Shown here piece after piece: positions 61,901 through 64,000 of a stretch of 64,000 bases of DNA. The stretch lies in NCBI GenBank assembly GCA_900766135.1, contig CAAFUF010000049.1, positions 1 to 64,000 of the forward strand. Direction: 5' to 3'. The notes below the pieces were generated by a model. That model was not told where the DNA came from. It worked only from the letters and a program-made list of their open reading frames with translations, and did no database searches. How positions within the stretch are numbered: position 1 is the stretch's first letter; the number at the start of each line of letters is the position of its first letter. Position numbers and translations under genes: made by a program. Origin of the DNA: Paenibacillaceae bacterium. GTDB lineage: Bacteria > Bacillota > Bacilli > Paenibacillales > Paenibacillaceae.

Positions 61901-63738
61901 GGTACCGATTTGCCGGTTGGTACAAGGACCCGAGCTATGCGGTACCTTGGAACTTCGAACAGGATAAGGTAGCCGGGGACATGACCTTATACGCCAAGTG
62001 GGAGAGCAAGCAGCTCACGATCCGTCTGTTCGCGTTCAGCAATGTGGTGTCCAGCGGCGAGGAAATTCGGGTTTCCGGTACGGTTGTGGATGAAGACGAT
62101 ACGCCTCAAGCGAACCTCTCCGTTCACCTGAGCAGCCCGAACGGAGGCAAGTGGATCCTGACGGAGACCGACACAGCAACGGTGAAGACCGATGAGAATG
62201 GCACTTTCGAAATTATTTGGAAGGCCCCTCATGTATTCGAGACGGCCATGGTCGAGCTATCGGCAAGCCTCGATGGATCAAGTGCGGAGCCGGCAACGGT
62301 ATCGATTCGGGTGAAGCCGCTCCCTGGAACAAATCCAAGTTCGAATGCCGACTTAGCTGGCTTGACGCTGAGCGCCGGCGATTTGACGCCTCAGTTCCAA
62401 GCCGCGGTTACCAGCTATACTGCCGACGTCGAACATGCGACGAGCAGCGTCACGATCGTGCCTGAAGTATCCTACCTGGCGGCGATCATCACCTTCAACG
62501 GGGAGATCGTTGAGTCCGGTCATCCCGTACAGGTCGATCTGAATGTGGGTCCCAACCCCGTAACGCTGCTCGTCATAGCGGAAGATGCAACGCCCAAAGC
62601 TTATCGGGTTACGATTACGAGGGCTTCGGCACCGGTCGTCCCGATCCCGGTTGCCAGCATTACGGTGACAAGCGTCACCTCCTCCGTTTATGAAGGCGGC
62701 ACGCTGCAAATGACCGTCCGCGTGAATCCGGACGATGCCACGAACAAGCAGGTGTCGTGGTCAATCCAAGGCGGTACCGGTAAGGCGGTCATTGATGAGA
62801 ATGGATTGCTGAAGGCAGAACAGGCCGGCACCGTGACGGTTCAGGCGGCGGCTCAGGATGGTTCCGGGGTCGTCGGAAGCCAAGAAGTCACGATCTACAA
62901 GCGTCAATCAGGCGGCGGGGATACCCCGACAACGCCAACGAACCCGACGACGCCGACAAGCCCGACAACGCCAACGGGGCCGACGACGCCGACAGCCCCG
63001 GCAACACCGACGAGACCAACGACGCCGACGGACCCGACAACGCAGCCGCCAGAGAAGCCTGCGGTACTCCATGTCGTTCCCGGCCGACCTCCGATTGACG
63101 TGAATGACGCGGAAGCGATCCAGACGATGCTGGAGGCTCTTACCGCCAAATTCAACGATCCTCGTTATGCGAACGTTCCCGTTTTTCCGGATATGGAAGA
63201 CCACTGGGCAGCGGATAACATCCGCTTGTTTGCAAGACTCGGGATTGTTCAAGGATACGGCGACGGGACGTTCAAGCCGGACGCGAACGTCACGCGAGGG
63301 GAATTCGCTTCGATGCTCGTGAGGTTGTTCCCGTTTGCCCAAGGCACCGCGGCGACGCCCGACTTTACCGATCTTGGGGACAGTTGGGCGAGGGATGCCG
63401 TCCTTACCCTGGCTAGCAACGGCATCCTCAATGGCTATGAGGACGGCATGTTCCATGCCGATCGAAATATCACGCGTGCCGAGATGATTGCGATCCTTGC
63501 AAGGATTGTTAATATGGCGGAGGTGAAGCCAGGGAAGACGGTGATTCTGCAGGACATCGAACATACGTGGGCCAAGGATCAGATTCGGCTAGCCGCGAAT
63601 GCCGGCATTATCAATGGCCGGGGCGAGAATGGATTTGGCCCGAATAGGAGCGCTACCCGAGCCGAAGTGTTGACCGTCCTCTTGCGAGCGATCTCGATAA
63701 GTCCTGAAATCGAACAACTGTTGGAGGGGATGAACTAA
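58975..63738 (+). CDS. large surface protein: BspA-type leucine-rich repeats, InlB-type B repeats, Ig-like domains, SLH anchor
   Basis: The 1587-residue secreted protein has a signal peptide (cleavage near AHAEE), then BspA/LRR_5 leucine-rich repeats in two blocks (about 25-290 and 680-850, for example IESFAFYRNQLTDLTIPDGV). Each block is followed by Listeria-Bacteroides/InlB B-repeat-type beta domains (AYGEQATEPPVPTRAEYAFD) and Ig-like sandwiches. A cadherin-like/BIG_2-type domain, a Thr-Pro-rich linker (about 1314-1365) and three SLH domains (about 1400-1587) follow. SLH domains attach to pyruvylated wall polymer. GGAGGAGAATT precedes the ATG. Adhesion or carbohydrate binding is a reasonable role, not shown. 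Confidence 0.92.
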   Translation: MRRIFTLFMLCVMLGGNLSLPTAHAEEIQDNDFTYVVQSDDTVMITGYTGNSREVVIPSEIEGKAVTVIGSSALSNAGLASVTIPIGITRIESFAFYRNQLTDLTIPDGVTYIGNNAFESNQLSHAAIPPSVAEIYDYAFKDNRLTAIEIPRVTYLGKGAFQKNLLQSVMLENLTFLGAYAFENNQLESLMLPGSLNSIGMGAFQHNRLASVALPEGLTRIEDYAFANNQLTTLQIPKSVIAIHVNAFESNQLGSVAIPPNVDLGSGDMYPVFGLNPNVAVYVPLAGDVSVQNHASKYGLQIVPCKYGITYDGNGSTGGTPPSSTPYVCYKPFAVPDQGSLTKDGYTFKGWNTMPDGSGTNYFGGNYPIIYGFPYGNLTLYANWETSTYQVTFDTRGGSSVASQTVAYGEQATEPPVPTRAEYAFDGWYQDIGYSQPWDFAQGNVFGDMTLYAKWKWNGSAAISSLELTADNENVTGGDNLTVTGVVRDENNSPVAHAVVNLNSTRGKWKLTEGSDASATTDASGRFTAEWTAPWVTEPESVTLTGSVDGTIDVMDSRTLQVVPSEKSNARLSGLSLGSMTLSPEFSGDTYNYTVADVSHVVTSIEVTATTASDLSKLNINHMPVASGSAVRVPLQTGLNLIPIVVTAGDGLHTQTYTLHVRRASTTTSGDYAYRLKDDGSGIGITRYKGTDSNVVIPETIDGYVVMEIGEGAFANEELTAVTLPNGLTSVNSRAFQNNRLTSITIPSSVTQVGDYAFYNNLLENVMFAEEGLQEIGFGAFSDNQLSSIILPVTTTYLDTNAFNNNRLTQVILPATLRLGDEVFGGTQNGVKLIFPAVGDQDMVNYATSNGFPFESSDVRVEYDGNGQTEGEAPVDNTHYSYYSSIIIQPGGSLKRTGFTFQGWNTGNDGSGNFHEAGKSYKFKLVRGIVKLYAVWEPAPVQYSVSYETNGGTAIPATTASEGAYLAEPPMPARDGYRFAGWYKDPSYAVPWNFEQDKVAGDMTLYAKWESKQLTIRLFAFSNVVSSGEEIRVSGTVVDEDDTPQANLSVHLSSPNGGKWILTETDTATVKTDENGTFEIIWKAPHVFETAMVELSASLDGSSAEPATVSIRVKPLPGTNPSSNADLAGLTLSAGDLTPQFQAAVTSYTADVEHATSSVTIVPEVSYLAAIITFNGEIVESGHPVQVDLNVGPNPVTLLVIAEDATPKAYRVTITRASAPVVPIPVASITVTSVTSSVYEGGTLQMTVRVNPDDATNKQVSWSIQGGTGKAVIDENGLLKAEQAGTVTVQAAAQDGSGVVGSQEVTIYKRQSGGGDTPTTPTNPTTPTSPTTPTGPTTPTAPATPTRPTTPTDPTTQPPEKPAVLHVVPGRPPIDVNDAEAIQTMLEALTAKFNDPRYANVPVFPDMEDHWAADNIRLFARLGIVQGYGDGTFKPDANVTRGEFASMLVRLFPFAQGTAATPDFTDLGDSWARDAVLTLASNGILNGYEDGMFHADRNITRAEMIAILARIVNMAEVKPGKTVILQDIEHTWAKDQIRLAANAGIINGRGENGFGPNRSATRAEVLTVLLRAISISPEIEQLLEGMN

Positions 63739-63741
63739 GCC

Positions 63742-64000
63742 ATGGCTGCGAACGAATATTACATGCCGACCCATTGGCGGGTGAAGGGGAACATCTGGGA
63801 GATCTATGAGATATGCTCCGACTTCTTGGACTATCCACGCTGGTGGCCCGAAGTGTACTTGAAGATTCAAACGGGAGGCACGGACGAGGAGACAGGCAAC
63901 GAGGTCTATGATATTCTCTCCAGAGGCAAGCTGCCCTACAAGCTTCGCTGGAGGTCATGCAAGACGGCCGAACAAGCGCCGCATTCCATTGCCTTGAAGT
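63742..64000 (+). CDS. SRPBCC (START/Bet v1-like) protein, truncated by window end
   Basis: The frame starts at ATG 63742, four bases after the previous stop, with GGAGGGG inside the upstream gene as ribosome binding site. The 86 visible residues (EYYMPTHWRVKGNIWEIYEI, then CSDFLDYPRWWPEVYLKI) show the N-terminal beta strand and WWPEV segment typical of polyketide-cyclase/SRPBCC ligand-binding domains. The rest lies outside the window. Confidence 0.6.
   Translation, partial: MAANEYYMPTHWRVKGNIWEIYEICSDFLDYPRWWPEVYLKIQTGGTDEETGNEVYDILSRGKLPYKLRWRSCKTAEQAPHSIALK

Noticed and set aside
1..64000. Riboswitches, tRNA or rRNA genes
   Set aside because: I saw no T-box, SAM, TPP or similar leader and no cloverleaf or rRNA sequence apart from ssrA and its fragments.

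Overview
The window looks like a Paenibacillus or close Paenibacillaceae relative (Bacillales, Firmicutes). The evidence is Bacillus-type ribosome binding sites, the secG-rnr-smpB-ssrA neighbourhood, an S-layer-homology surface protein, many LacI/GntR/AraC/RpiR-controlled carbohydrate genes and a fairly GC-rich chromosome. No database search was possible; family names come from motifs and layout.

Layout. (1) 0.1-3.8 kb: the end of a glycolytic operon, tpiA-gpmI-eno, closed by a strong terminator. (2) 4.3-7.6 kb: a LacI-family regulator and a GH13 oligo-1,6-glucosidase that share a GTAAACGTTTAC operator. (3) 7.7-13.4 kb: a chemoreceptor on the minus strand, secG, a decayed chemoreceptor start and rnr, whose product has an unusual Gly/Lys/Arg/Ala-rich tail. 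(4) 14.0-22.8 kb: a sugar-uptake and glycoside-hydrolase operon (GntR/LacI-type repressor, binding protein, two permeases, GH43 lipoprotein, GH2 enzyme) with TATACTAA operators. (5) 22.8-28.2 kb: an ECF transporter operon (S, fused A-A', T) with a PHP phosphoesterase, divergent from a MurR/RpiR regulator. Blocks 4 and 5 separate rnr from smpB. (6) 28.3-29.4 kb: smpB and ssrA (tmRNA). (7) 29.3-49.8 kb: a visibly more AT-rich island bounded by a 72-bp direct repeat of the tmRNA 3' end plus its terminator. (8) 50.3-64 kb: secreted and lipoprotein genes, a broken serine recombinase, a parallel beta-helix enzyme, two short-chain dehydrogenases with a TetR-type regulator, a LytS-like two-component system and a 1587-residue leucine-rich-repeat/SLH surface protein. 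A partial SRPBCC-like gene runs off the right edge.

The most interesting part is the island. It carries a DISARM class-2-like defence locus in the order drmE-like, drmA, drmB, [UvrD helicase fused to a PD-(D/E)XK nuclease with an Fe-S cysteine set], cytosine-5 DNA methyltransferase. The helicase-nuclease sits where the phospholipase-D protein DrmC would be expected, so this may be a DISARM variant with an AddAB/RecB-like effector. Further right are a broken DUF2357 gene, a Doc/AbrB toxin-antitoxin pair, a second and divergent tmRNA fragment, an iron-siderophore module with Fur boxes, small lipoproteins and a retropepsin-like cassette. The several tmRNA remnants suggest successive insertions at ssrA.

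Three intergenic regions (3.9-4.1, 5.56-5.74 and 13.47-13.67 kb) each hold about four imperfect palindromes roughly 50-60 bp apart. Each region has its own palindrome core, which suggests three families of one kind of intergenic repeat.
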